Source of the DNA: Planctomycetota bacterium
GTDB taxonomy: Bacteria > Planctomycetota > Phycisphaerae > SM23-33
Direction of reading: 5' to 3'
Length of the DNA: 32,604 bases
NCBI GenBank assembly: GCA_029553505.1
Contig: JAKPKY010000139.1
Location: 1 to 32,604, forward strand
The position numbers and the translations under genes are program-made. The notes beneath the pieces are model-generated. The model worked only from the letters and a program-made list of their open reading frames with translations, ran no database searches and was not told the DNA's origin. This document shows, in pieces, positions 1-7,675 of this stretch (positions are counted from its first letter, which is position 1; the number at the start of each line of letters is the position of its first letter).

Positions 1-1
1 C

Positions 2-520
2 TACGCCGCCAGCAAGGTCGCCTGCGAGGCCTACATGCGGGCCTACGCGGGCGTCTTCGGCATGGAGACGTTCTGCCTGCGGTACTTCAACGTCTTCGGG
101 CCGCACCAGGACCCTCACGGCGCGTACGCAGCCGTCATCCCCGCGTTCGTCAGCAAGCTGCTGCGCGGGGAAAGGCCTGTCGTCTACGGCGACGGGGAAC
201 AGAGCCGCGACTTCTGTTACATCGAGAACGTCTGCCGGGCCAACTGGCTCGCGGCGACCGCGCCCGCCAAGGTCTGCAACGGACAGGTGGTCAACATCGC
301 CTGCCACCGGGCAACCAGTCTCAACCAGATTTTGGACCAACTGGGCAAGCTGCTCGCCTGCGACGTGCGGGCGGACTACCAGTCGCCGCGCGCCGGAGAC
401 GTCAAGGATTCGCTGGCGGATATCTCGCGCGCAAAACAGACCATCGGATATGAACCTGTGGTATACTTTGAGGAAGGTTTGACGCGGGCGATCGATTGGT
501 ACAAGGCAAATCTGGGATAG
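2..520 (+). CDS. NAD-dependent sugar epimerase, 3' part only (extended SDR)
   Basis: The reading frame is open from the window edge, so the N-terminus with its NAD-binding glycine motif lies outside. The first residues visible are the SDR catalytic motif Tyr-Ala-Ala-Ser-Lys (YxxxK). It is followed by LRYFNVFGPHQDP and by YGDGEQSRDFCYIENV, both typical of UDP-glucose/UDP-GlcNAc 4-epimerases of extended SDR type (GalE, WbpP and relatives). The family interconverts nucleotide-sugar C4 epimers in the cytoplasm. The exact sugar cannot be told from this fragment. A sugar transferase, ATP-grasp ligase and HAD phosphatase follow on the same strand, which supports a role in surface-polysaccharide precursor supply. 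About 170 residues remain here, roughly half of a normal enzyme. Confidence 0.88.
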   Translation, partial: YAASKVACEAYMRAYAGVFGMETFCLRYFNVFGPHQDPHGAYAAVIPAFVSKLLRGERPVVYGDGEQSRDFCYIENVCRANWLAATAPAKVCNGQVVNIACHRATSLNQILDQLGKLLACDVRADYQSPRAGDVKDSLADISRAKQTIGYEPVVYFEEGLTRAIDWYKANLG

Positions 521-523
521 CAA

Positions 524-615
524 AACGGAAAGCGGAAAACGAAAAGCTGAAATCAGAAAGTGCATTGCCTCAGTAGCGTAGTTTCAGCTTTCAGCGTTTC
601 GCTTTCAGCTTTGCT
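524..615. repeat. Inverted pair of heptad arrays between epimerase and sugar transferase
   Basis: The left array at 524-558 is five 7-bp units of the type AACGGAA / AGCTGAA. The right array at 581-615 is five 7-bp units of the type CTTTCAG, the reverse complement of the left consensus. The two arms could form an imperfect stem across a 22-bp spacer. No coding or promoter signal is obvious in this 173-bp gap. Confidence 0.75.
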
Positions 616-693
616 TTCGCCCCGCATTTCAGGAATCGGCGCCCTTGGCGCCAGCGCGACGCATGCCGGAGTTGAGCGCCCGGCGAGAAGAAG

Positions 694-1362
694 ATGCTCA
701 AGCGTCTGTTTGACATCGTGTGCAGCCTGATTGCCCTGGGACTCCTGGCGATCCCCATGCTGCTGATCGCGCTGGCGATCCGTTTGACCAGTCGCGGACC
801 GGCCCTCTTTTGCCAGCGCCGCGCCGGCTGGAAGGGCAAGCCCTTTACCATGCTCAAGTTTCGGACGATGCGCGCCGAGGCGGATCCCTACGGCGAATCC
901 CCGCGTGAGGGAACGGATCCGCGCCTGACCCGCCTCGGGCGATTCCTGCGGGAAACGAGCCTCGACGAGCTTCCGCAACTGATGAACATCCTGGCCGGAC
1001 AGATGAGCCTGGTCGGCCCGCGCCCGCTGTATGAGCGCCAGGCCGCCCTGTGGAACGCCCGGCAGCGCCGCCGCCTCGAGGTGCGCCCCGGACTGACCGG
1101 ATATGCCCAAGCCTATGGGCGCGGATGCATGACGCACGAGGAAAAGATCGAACTTGACGTGGAATACGTGGAAAAGCAGAGTATCGGGCTGGATTTGCGG
1201 ATCATTTGCCGAACATTTCTAAACATTCTGGGCCATCGGGACGACATTTATGAGAGGCAATACAGCCTGACTCATGAAAGGGAGAGCGACGTCCCGGCAG
1301 GGACCGATGGGGTTTCGGCGTCCCAGGGCGAGGCGCGGAGAGCGAGCAATTCCGAAACATGA
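694..1362 (+). CDS. Undecaprenyl-phosphate sugar phosphotransferase (small monotopic PGT)
   Basis: This 222-residue protein matches the bacterial sugar transferase family (PglC/WcaJ catalytic domain), which moves a sugar-1-phosphate from a nucleotide-sugar onto undecaprenyl phosphate and so starts repeat-unit assembly at the inner membrane. One hydrophobic re-entrant segment lies at about residues 5-30. The hallmark motifs follow: KFRTM, the Asp-Glu dyad within [15 protein letters not shown], and RPGLTG. Its size fits the minimal catalytic type without the extra transmembrane domain of WcaJ/WbaP. The last 30 or so residues are polar and not conserved. The stop codon ends 1 bp before the likely TTG start of the next gene, so the two are probably translationally coupled. 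The sugar donor is unknown. Confidence 0.93.
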   Translation: MLKRLFDIVCSLIALGLLAIPMLLIALAIRLTSRGPALFCQRRAGWKGKPFTMLKFRTMRAEADPYGESPREGTDPRLTRLGRFLRETSLDELPQLMNILAGQMSLVGPRPLYERQAALWNARQRRRLEVRPGLTGYAQAYGRGCMTHEEKIELDVEYVEKQSIGLDLRIICRTFLNILGHRDDIYERQYSLTHERESDVPAGTDGVSASQGEARRASNSET

Positions 1363-1363
1363 G

Positions 1364-2374
1364 TTGAACATCCTGTTCACATGCGTCGGTCGGCGCGTGG
1401 CCCTGATGGACGCCTTTCGGCGTGCCATGGCCAAGCTGGACTGCGCGGGAAAGATCATCGCCACGGACGTCACATCGTCCTCCCCGGCGTTCCAGCGGGC
1501 CGACGTGGGTTGCATCATGCCCTCGGTGGGGCGGATCGAATACATCCCCTCGCTGCTGGGGATCGTCCGCAAGCACCGCATCGGGCTGGTAGTGCCCCTG
1601 ACCGACCTGGACCTGCGCAGCCTCGCCCGCCAACGCGACCAGTTCACCGGCGAAGGATGCACCGTCATGATCGGCAGCGAACCGGTCGTCGCCCTCTGTC
1701 GCGACAAGGCGCGGATCAATTCGCTGCTGACCCAGGCGGGGCTGTCCACCATTCGCACGTGCACCCTTCGTGAGTTCCGCACCCAGCCGTTTTATCCCTG
1801 CTTCGTCAAGCCGGTCCGCGGATCAGCCGGTGTGGGCGCGGGCGTCATCAACAACGAAAAGGAACTCACCGCCCACGTGGCGACCTATGGCGACCTGCTG
1901 CTCGTCCAGGACTACGTGCCCGGGCAGGAATTCACCGTGGACGTCTATCGCAGTCGCGACGGACAGGTCCGCTGCGTCGTGCCGCGACAGCGCCTCGTCG
2001 TTCGCAGCGGCGAGGTCGAAAAGGGCGTGACCGTCCACGATCCGGAACTTATCGAGGCGACGACCAAGCTCGCCAGCCTGCTGGACGACATGTGGGGCGT
2101 GTTCTGCTGCCAGTGCCGCCGGCCGGGCGGAAACGGCGGGGCGCCGCGATTCTTCGAAATCAATCCGCGTTTCGGGGGCGGATCGGTGCTGTCCATCGCC
2201 GCCGGCGCCGACCTCCCGCTGTACCTGCTCCAGGAAGTCCTCGGACAGCCGATCACCGCCACCGTCGGCGAATTCACCGATCACCTGCTCATGCTGCGAT
2301 ACGACGAAGCCGTCTTCATGCAGGTTGACGCCATCGACAAGCTGTCGGGCTTCAACCAGCCCATGTTCCGGTAG
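1364..2374 (+). CDS. ATP-grasp ligase (carbamoyl-phosphate-synthase-like), surface-glycan locus
   Basis: ATP-grasp protein of about 336 residues. It opens with NILFTCVGRR, a common N-terminal signature of the CPS-like ATP-grasp family, and I place the start at TTG 1364 just before it. An upstream ATG at 1274 would overlap the previous gene by 89 bp and add about 30 unconserved residues. Later motifs are FVKPVRGSAGVGAG (ATP-binding loop), QDYVPGQEFTVDV, and FFEINPRFGGG (metal and ATP ligands). The family joins a carboxylate to an amine or other nucleophile with ATP hydrolysis. Here it sits between a polysaccharide-initiating transferase and a HAD phosphatase. A role in making or attaching an amide-linked glycan substituent is an inference; the substrate is not known. 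Confidence 0.85.
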   Translation: MNILFTCVGRRVALMDAFRRAMAKLDCAGKIIATDVTSSSPAFQRADVGCIMPSVGRIEYIPSLLGIVRKHRIGLVVPLTDLDLRSLARQRDQFTGEGCTVMIGSEPVVALCRDKARINSLLTQAGLSTIRTCTLREFRTQPFYPCFVKPVRGSAGVGAGVINNEKELTAHVATYGDLLLVQDYVPGQEFTVDVYRSRDGQVRCVVPRQRLVVRSGEVEKGVTVHDPELIEATTKLASLLDDMWGVFCCQCRRPGGNGGAPRFFEINPRFGGGSVLSIAAGADLPLYLLQEVLGQPITATVGEFTDHLLMLRYDEAVFMQVDAIDKLSGFNQPMFR

Positions 2375-2397
2375 CGAGTCTCGAAGCATCCTGAATT

Positions 2398-3090
2398 ATG
2401 CCGGCACACGACGCGACAACTCGCGCGGTCGTTTTCGACCTCGACGACACGCTCTACCCCGAGCGCCAGTATGTCCGCAGCGGGTACGTCGCCGTGGCGA
2501 AGTTCCTGCGCATCGAGACCGGGCGCGGGGAGAAGTACGAGGACTGGCTGTGGCGGCGGTTCCTGGAAGGCGAGACCGGCGGGGCCTTCGACGCGCTCAA
2601 CGAGGCGTTCTCGCTGGGCCTGTGCCCCGACCGCGTCGGACAACTCGTGCGCGTCTACCGCGGGCATCACCCCGACATCCGGCCCTACGAAGGCGTCGCC
2701 GGGCTGCTCGACCGCCTGCGCGGGCGAGTCCGCCTGGGGCTGCTCAGCGACGGATTCCTTCCCGCCCAGCAGCTCAAGCTGGACGCCCTCGGCCTGACTG
2801 GGAAATTCGATGCTGTCCTGTTCACCGAGACGATGGGGCGGGAATGCTGGAAGCCCTCGCCGAAGGGTTTCGTCACGCTGGCGGAAAAACTGGGTGTGCT
2901 GGCGACCGGATGCACCTACGTGGCCGACAATCCCGCCAAGGACTTTCTCGCGCCCAACCGTCTGGGGTGGAAAACGATCCAGCTTCGCATGCCGGGACAG
3001 GTGCACGCCGACCGCCCGACGGAGCCCGGCGGACAGGCCCAGATCGTCGTTGCCGGGCTGGACGACTTGGAAACCGCCCTGGGGGAATGA
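2398..3090 (+). CDS. HAD-superfamily phosphatase
   Basis: A 230-residue haloacid-dehalogenase-type hydrolase. Motif I is FDLDDTLYPE, with nucleophile Asp14 and acid/base Asp16. Motif II is LLSDGF, motif III the lysine in WKPSP, and motif IV YVADNPAKDF with the metal-binding aspartate. A helical cap of about 80 residues lies between motifs I and II, as in C1-capped phosphatases (phosphoglycolate / N-acylneuraminate-9-phosphatase type). Such enzymes dephosphorylate small sugar or acid phosphates in the cytoplasm. It starts 23 bp after the ATP-grasp gene and its stop codon abuts the hicA start, so it probably ends the polysaccharide operon. Pairing with the ATP-grasp gene suggests the two act on the same intermediate. 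Confidence 0.88.
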   Translation: MPAHDATTRAVVFDLDDTLYPERQYVRSGYVAVAKFLRIETGRGEKYEDWLWRRFLEGETGGAFDALNEAFSLGLCPDRVGQLVRVYRGHHPDIRPYEGVAGLLDRLRGRVRLGLLSDGFLPAQQLKLDALGLTGKFDAVLFTETMGRECWKPSPKGFVTLAEKLGVLATGCTYVADNPAKDFLAPNRLGWKTIQLRMPGQVHADRPTEPGGQAQIVVAGLDDLETALGE

Positions 3091-3276
3091 ATGAAATATC
3101 GCGATTTAGTCAAATTGATTGAGACGGACGGGTGGCATCTGGCAAGGCAAAAAGGCAGCCACGGCCAGTATAAACATCCGACGAAGGGGGGGCTTGTGAC
3201 CATTCCGATGAAATTGAACAAAGATGTTCCACCGGGTACACTCAATAGCATATTAAAGCAAGCCGGACTAAAATAA
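3091..3276 (+). CDS. hicA: HicA-type mRNA interferase toxin
   Basis: A 61-residue protein with the HicA fold signature. The KGSHGQY stretch carries the catalytic histidine of this double-stranded-RNA-binding-like ribonuclease family, and VTIPMKLNKDVPPGTL is the usual second half. HicA cleaves mRNA in the cell when not bound by HicB. The ATG immediately follows the TGA of the HAD gene, and hicB follows 10 bp downstream. Its codon use is clearly AT-richer than its neighbours, which hints at later acquisition. A run of seven G lies at about 3185-3191 inside the gene. Confidence 0.92.
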   Translation: MKYRDLVKLIETDGWHLARQKGSHGQYKHPTKGGLVTIPMKLNKDVPPGTLNSILKQAGLK

Positions 3277-3286
3277 GAGGGAAGAC

Positions 3287-3505
3287 ATGGCTAAGAAATA
3301 TCTCGTCATCCTCGAACGGGGCGAAGACGGAAGTTATAGCGCCTATGTTCCCGATCTTCCCGGCTGCGCTTCCTGCGGTAACACTCTGGACGAAGTGAAG
3401 AAGTCCATCAAGGAAGCCATCGATTTCCATATCGAGGGCTTGCGGGAAGAAGGATTGGACGTCCCTGAGCCTACGACGAACTGCGACTTCGTCGAAGCCG
3501 CTTAA
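3287..3505 (+). CDS. hicB: HicB-type antitoxin, short form
   Basis: A 72-residue partner of the HicA toxin just upstream. It has the HicB core: YLVILERGEDGSYSAYVPDLPGC, then a helix rich in Glu and Lys (TLDEVKKSIKEAIDFH). This partly degraded RNase-H-like fold covers the toxin active site. The protein ends soon after the core, without the C-terminal helix-turn-helix or ribbon-helix-helix domain that longer HicB proteins use for autoregulation. Repression of the pair, if any, would need another factor. A good ribosome-binding site (GAGGGAAG) lies just before the start. Confidence 0.92.
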   Translation: MAKKYLVILERGEDGSYSAYVPDLPGCASCGNTLDEVKKSIKEAIDFHIEGLREEGLDVPEPTTNCDFVEAA

Positions 3506-3535
3506 AGGCTGAACACGGGTGTTCCTTCCGCGCGT

Positions 3536-4009
3536 TCACGCCTTCCGGATCGTCTCGACGAACTGTCGCATCGCCTCGGAGCATTCCCCGGCCTTGACCT
3601 TCCGGTCGATCAGTTCCAGCGTGGCGACGGGCGGTTTGCCCAGCGCCGCGGTCATGTCGCGGAAGGTCTTGGCGGCGCCGCTTCCGCCCAGGGTGCAGAA
3701 CAGCGCCGCGCTGGCGATTTCCGCGGCGTGCTCGGTGAGATAAGTCCGAATGGCCGGTGCCATCGTGAACGCCCAGACGGGCGTGCCAACGACGACCAAG
3801 TCGTACTCCGCGGGTCGGCGCGAGACCGGCTCGATGACGGCGAGTTTCTTGAGCAGGGCGTCCTTTCCCCCGCCCATTCCGCCCAGCACGCCGTGGCGGT
3901 CTTTCGTGTCGTGAATTTCCTCGACGTCCGCGCCCAGCGCCGCGGCCAGCTCGGTCGCCGCCCGCCGGGTCACGCCCGTCCGCGAATAGAACACGATGAG
4001 GATCTTCAT
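3536..4009 (-). CDS. Flavodoxin-like FMN protein
   Basis: A 157-residue single-domain flavodoxin. The N-terminal strand ILIVFYSRTGVTRR is the FMN-phosphate loop. VVVGTPVWAFTMAPAIRTYL is the usual isoalloxazine-contact region, followed by FCTLGGSGAAKTF. The family carries electrons or acts as an NAD(P)H-quinone or protoporphyrinogen-type oxidoreductase; the exact partner cannot be told. Its ATG overlaps the TGA of the upstream gene (4178-side neighbour ending at 4006) by 4 nt, so both are cotranscribed on the minus strand. It converges with hicB across a 30-bp gap containing a small hairpin at 3511-3524. Confidence 0.88.
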   Translation of the reverse strand: MKILIVFYSRTGVTRRAATELAAALGADVEEIHDTKDRHGVLGGMGGGKDALLKKLAVIEPVSRRPAEYDLVVVGTPVWAFTMAPAIRTYLTEHAAEIASAALFCTLGGSGAAKTFRDMTAALGKPPVATLELIDRKVKAGECSEAMRQFVETIRKA

Positions 4010-5178
4010 GATTCACGCTCCCATCGGGCGATCTCGCCCGTCTGGAGGAATTCGTGATTCACCGCCGCCGTGGCCTTTTTGCCCGCGCCGTCCACGAACG
4101 TCACCGCGCCAGGCGAGAAGACCGCCCGCGCGACGCGCCCGAATCCGCAGGGCGTCGGGGCGACGCCCTGGATGTAGCGGACGGCCGTCGGCCGACGCGG
4201 CGAGAGCTTCACAGCCGTCGGCACGCCGGCGCGGGTCAGGGCGTTGGGGCGCGCCGAGTCGGCGATCCCCTCGGCGAAATATCCGCACACGTCCTCGAGC
4301 CCCAGGCAGCGGTTGCGCCCGTTCCAAGGCGCGTTGTGCCGCCCGCGATTGGCGATCCAGAACACCGTCGTCGGCAACATGGCGGGGTCTTTCAGCGAGA
4401 ACCACAGGAATCCTGCGCGGCCGAACACGGCGGTCGTCCACGCCGGCGCCTTGGCGGGTCGGTTGAATACGGCCAGGATGTCCGTGAATCCTTCCCGCGC
4501 CGGAAAGTGCGAGGCGTCGGCAAAGGCTTGGCGCTTCCACAGCAGCGGAACTCGCTGAAGGCGTGCGAACCGCTCCCCGAGGGCGAACGATTGGTACTGG
4601 CGGTTGCGCGGGTTGCCGCAGAGCGTGGGGTTCGTCATGCCGAAGCGGATGGGGCTGGTGGATACCAGGACCGAACCTTCCACGCCGGGCAATGCCAGCG
4701 TGGCGTGGTGCCCGAGGGGCATGGGCCCGGCGCAGCCGGCCAGCACGTGGCGGCAGTAGACGACGTCGTGTCCGTCCACGAGCGTCAGGCACTTGGTGAC
4801 GGTGCCGGGGCGGACCTTCGTGTTCATCGCGAGCGTCAGCGAGGTCGCCGGGCCCGCGCGGTCGGCGGACACGAAGGTCCATTTCGCGGTGGCGGGCTCT
4901 CCGTGGCAGACGTGTTTCTCGCCGCGGAACGGCTTGGCGTTGGCGCCGAACGGCGCGCAGAAAAAGTCGCCGCGCAGCGGGACCAGCACCGGGTCGTCGA
5001 TCTTCAGGCCTTCGCCCTGCCACGGGCTGACGTAGTAGGGTTGGACCGGCCGGGCGCTGTCGCGGCGGAACGTGACGGGCGCCATGTGCCCCCCGAGTTG
5101 CGTGACGGCGAGTTCGACGTTGCGACTGCGGATGACCCACGACGGCTGAGAGGAAATCGTCTTGACCGAGACCTTCAT
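4006..5178 (-). CDS. Conserved protein, possible galactose-mutarotase-like fold
   Basis: A 390-residue soluble protein with no signal peptide. I recognise no firm family. The opening (VELAVTQLGGHMAPVTF, then QPYYVSPWQ) recalls bacterial proteins with an aldose-epimerase-like beta-sandwich, which begin with a GGH(L/M)APV stretch. Other recognisable stretches are LPLGHHATL-like PMPLGHHATLALP and CLGLEDVCGYF. If the fold is right, it probably binds a carbohydrate in the cytoplasm; catalysis is unproven. It forms a 4-nt overlapping pair with the downstream flavodoxin. It is divergent from metG across a 278-bp gap. The fold call is tentative. Confidence 0.72.
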   Translation of the reverse strand: MKVSVKTISSQPSWVIRSRNVELAVTQLGGHMAPVTFRRDSARPVQPYYVSPWQGEGLKIDDPVLVPLRGDFFCAPFGANAKPFRGEKHVCHGEPATAKWTFVSADRAGPATSLTLAMNTKVRPGTVTKCLTLVDGHDVVYCRHVLAGCAGPMPLGHHATLALPGVEGSVLVSTSPIRFGMTNPTLCGNPRNRQYQSFALGERFARLQRVPLLWKRQAFADASHFPAREGFTDILAVFNRPAKAPAWTTAVFGRAGFLWFSLKDPAMLPTTVFWIANRGRHNAPWNGRNRCLGLEDVCGYFAEGIADSARPNALTRAGVPTAVKLSPRRPTAVRYIQGVAPTPCGFGRVARAVFSPGAVTFVDGAGKKATAAVNHEFLQTGEIARWERES

Positions 5179-5456
5179 GGACGGGAACTCCTTTCCGCAT
5201 CCATGATATGCGCGGGGAGCGCGTGGGGCAACGGGCGGTCGCGCACAAAGACGGCCGACCTCGTTATGGAGACCGGCCGCTTTGCCTTGGTGGCGCCGCG
5301 GAGAGCTGTGACCTTCCCCGCGACTCCTGATTCAGTATAGGATTCGCTCTGCCGCGCAGGCCAACGGGCGCGTGCGCTTTGGGGTGGCGGACTCGCCGGG
5401 CGAAGTGTAAGGTATCTGCCCGGACGCCGACGGATTCTGCAAAGGAAGCTTCGGAA
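5179..5456. other. Divergent intergenic region upstream of metG and the mutarotase-like gene
   Basis: This 278-bp gap must hold promoters for both flanking genes. A GC-rich inverted repeat (GGCCG near 5252 and CGGCC near 5275) lies in the middle. A TATACT-like hexamer reads on the minus strand near 5334-5339, without a convincing -35. No T-box or other riboswitch was recognised upstream of metG. Confidence 0.4.
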
Positions 5457-7016
5457 ATGACCCAGACGTATTACGCGACGACGCCGATCTACTACGTCAA
5501 TGACGCCCCGCACATCGGGCATTCGTACACGACGATCGCGGCCGACGTGCTCGCGCGATTCTGGCGGGCGCGGGGGCGCGACGTCCGGTTCCTCACCGGG
5601 ACCGACGAGCACGGCATCAAGATCGTCAAGGCCGCTGCGGAAAAGGGCATGGGGCCGAAGGAACTTGCCGATGCCGTTGTCGTGCACTTCCAGGACCTCT
5701 GGAAGGACCTGAACATCTCCCACGACGATTTCATCCGGACCAGCCAACCGCGCCACGAGAAGCGCGTCCAGGCGCTCGTCCAGGCGATGGTGGACAGGGA
5801 TGAGATTTACCAGGGCAAGTACGAGGGCTGGTACGACGAGGGGCAGGAAGAGTTCGTCACCGAATCGACCGCCCGCGAGAACGACTACAAGAGCGCGATC
5901 AACGGAAAACCGCTGGTGCGCTACAGCGAACCGAGTTGGTTCTTCCGCTTGGGCAAGTGGGTGCCGCGGCTGATCGAGCATATCGAGGCGAACCCCGGTT
6001 TCGTCCAGCCGGAAGCGCGGCGCAACGAGGTGCTCAGCAAGCTCCGCCTGGGCGTGGAGGACCTGAGCATCTCCCGCCAGGCCGAAAAGCTCGGCGGGTG
6101 GGGCGTGCCCATGCCCAACGATCCGACGCACTCGGTCTACGTCTGGATCGACGCGCTGAGCAACTACTACACCGCCTGCGGGCTGCCCGAAATCGGCGAC
6201 GAGTTCGACGGAAAGGCTGCGAAGTACTGGCCGGCCAACGTCCATCTCATCGGAAAGGACATCCTCTGGTTCCACGCGGTTTACTGGCCGTGCATGCTCA
6301 TGGCGCTCGATCTGCCGCTGCCGGAGTGCGTCTTCGCGCACGGGTGGTGGACCAGCGAGGGCAAAAAGATGTCCAAGAGCCTGGGCAATTTCATCTCGCG
6401 CGAGAAGATCGCCGACCTCTGCCGCGAGTATTCCGTGGACGTCTACCGCTATTACCTGCTGCGGTCGGTGGCGTTCGGCGCCGACGGGGACTTCTCGCAG
6501 GAAGGCCTCCAGGGTCGGTACAACACCGAACTGGCCAACGGCATCGGCAACCTGCTCAGCCGCACGGTCAACATGATCGAGCGCTACTTCGACGGGGCAG
6601 TTCCCGCGCCGGGCCATGCAGGTGACGAAGAGGCGCCGGTCCTGGCAGCCGCCGCCGACCTGGATGCCTCGGCCGAGGCGATCCTCGGCGCCTGCCAGTT
6701 CCAGGACTACCTGGAAAAGATCATCGCCCTGGCGACGGCAACCAACGTGTTCATCGACCGGACCGCGCCGTTCAAGCTCGCCAAGGACGCCTCGCAGCGC
6801 GAGCGGCTGGGGACGATCCTTTACATCTGCGCCGAAGCGGTGCGCGTGGCGCTGCTGCACCTTCAGCCGGTCATGCCGGACACCGCCGCCCGCGGGCTGG
6901 CGCAACTGGGCCTTCCGCCGGACGCCGACCTTCGCGGTGGCGCGGGGCGGTGGGGGGGGCTGCCCGCCGGTACAAAAGTCCGCAAGGGCAACGGTTTGTT
7001 CCCGAGGAAATCGTGA
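5457..7016 (+). CDS. metG: Methionyl-tRNA synthetase
   Basis: A 519-residue class I aminoacyl-tRNA synthetase that charges tRNA-Met in the cytoplasm. The HIGH signature is at residues 19-22 (APHIGHSY) and the KMSKS loop at 304-308. WFFRLGKW and VYVWIDALSNYY are typical of MetRS. The start at ATG 5457 is chosen because an AAAGGAAG site precedes it and the protein then begins directly with the first Rossmann strand. The connective domain reads GWYDEGQEEFVTEST where many bacterial enzymes have zinc-binding CxxC pairs, so this is a zinc-knuckle-less form. The C-terminal tRNA-binding (Trbp111-like) domain is absent. The stop overlaps the next start by 1 nt. Confidence 0.96.
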   Translation: MTQTYYATTPIYYVNDAPHIGHSYTTIAADVLARFWRARGRDVRFLTGTDEHGIKIVKAAAEKGMGPKELADAVVVHFQDLWKDLNISHDDFIRTSQPRHEKRVQALVQAMVDRDEIYQGKYEGWYDEGQEEFVTESTARENDYKSAINGKPLVRYSEPSWFFRLGKWVPRLIEHIEANPGFVQPEARRNEVLSKLRLGVEDLSISRQAEKLGGWGVPMPNDPTHSVYVWIDALSNYYTACGLPEIGDEFDGKAAKYWPANVHLIGKDILWFHAVYWPCMLMALDLPLPECVFAHGWWTSEGKKMSKSLGNFISREKIADLCREYSVDVYRYYLLRSVAFGADGDFSQEGLQGRYNTELANGIGNLLSRTVNMIERYFDGAVPAPGHAGDEEAPVLAAAADLDASAEAILGACQFQDYLEKIIALATATNVFIDRTAPFKLAKDASQRERLGTILYICAEAVRVALLHLQPVMPDTAARGLAQLGLPPDADLRGGAGRWGGLPAGTKVRKGNGLFPRKS

Positions 7017-7411
7017 TGGTCGAGCATCCCCGGAAAAACATCGAGCAGATCATCCGCGAGGACGGTCGCTACCCGCCCGAGGCATACGCGTTTCTCAATG
7101 AGGGCCTCGCGCGGGCGGTCAAGGAGGTCCACGGCGAGAGTTCCGCCCCGCCGGGACAGCGCCACGTGACCGGCCAGCAGATCTGCAAGTCCCTGCGCGA
7201 GCTGGCCGTCGAACGCTGGGGCATGCTCGCCCGCACGGTCCTGGCCAAGTGGAACATCCGAGAGACGATCGACTTCGGGAACATGGTCTACCTGCTCATT
7301 GAACACGGGCCCATGCGGAAAACCGACCAGGACAGCATCGAGGACTTCCGCAACGTCTACACGTTTGACGAGGCTTTCCATGCCCCGGACAAGTTCGAGT
7401 TGAAGGAATGA
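7016..7411 (+). CDS. Minf_1886 family protein
   Basis: A 131-residue conserved protein of unknown function that I match to the Minf_1886 family, seen in planctomycetes and verrucomicrobia. Recognisable stretches are REDGRYPPEAYAFLNEGL, HVTGQQICKSLRELAVERWG and IRETIDFGNMVYLLIEHG, ending in an acidic segment around FDEAFH. No membrane segment or known catalytic motif is visible. The ATG overlaps the metG stop in a TGATG junction, with GAGG placed 8 bp upstream inside metG, so it is coupled to metG. It overlaps the next small gene by 4 nt. Confidence 0.85.
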   Translation: MVEHPRKNIEQIIREDGRYPPEAYAFLNEGLARAVKEVHGESSAPPGQRHVTGQQICKSLRELAVERWGMLARTVLAKWNIRETIDFGNMVYLLIEHGPMRKTDQDSIEDFRNVYTFDEAFHAPDKFELKE

Positions 7412-7575
7412 CCGCCAGACACGACAAGAGCGCTGCCTCGCACGATCCCGAACCCGTCGACGTCGTGGAGGGAATCCCCGACCGTTCGAACCGCCGGTCG
7501 GCGTGGAAGTACTTTCTGCTGGCGGCGATTTTTCTCTTGTGGCTGGCGTTTCTGGTATACTGCCAGCTTGCATGA
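7408..7575 (+). CDS. 55-residue single-pass membrane protein
   Basis: A short gene starting with ATG 7408, overlapping the Minf_1886 stop in an ATGA junction. GAAGG sits just upstream. The protein has a polar N-terminal half (MTARHDKSAASHDPEPVD) and a basic patch (RSNRRSAWK). It ends in a strong hydrophobic helix of about 20 residues (FLLAAIFLLWLAFLVY), and stops soon after. This looks like a tail-anchored or single-pass inner-membrane protein. The tight coupling to metG and Minf_1886 and the clean positive-inside pattern argue for a real gene. No family is recognised. Confidence 0.62.
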   Translation: MTARHDKSAASHDPEPVDVVEGIPDRSNRRSAWKYFLLAAIFLLWLAFLVYCQLA

Positions 7576-7675
7576 AAGCGTCGCGGGGAAAGTCCGGCTG
7601 GAGTGAACTCCGCGCTTCGTCCGATAGTTCAACAGTGCCCCGATTTCGGATAACCCAAGGATGGAGAATCCCGCA

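Noticed and set aside
1274..1363. Longer start (ATG 1274) for the ATP-grasp gene
   Set aside because: It would overlap the sugar-transferase gene by 89 bp and add residues that do not resemble the family N-terminus, which begins at NILFT.
3511..3524. Terminator between hicB and the flavodoxin gene
   Set aside because: The stem is only 5-6 bp with a 4-nt loop, and no T-run follows on either side.
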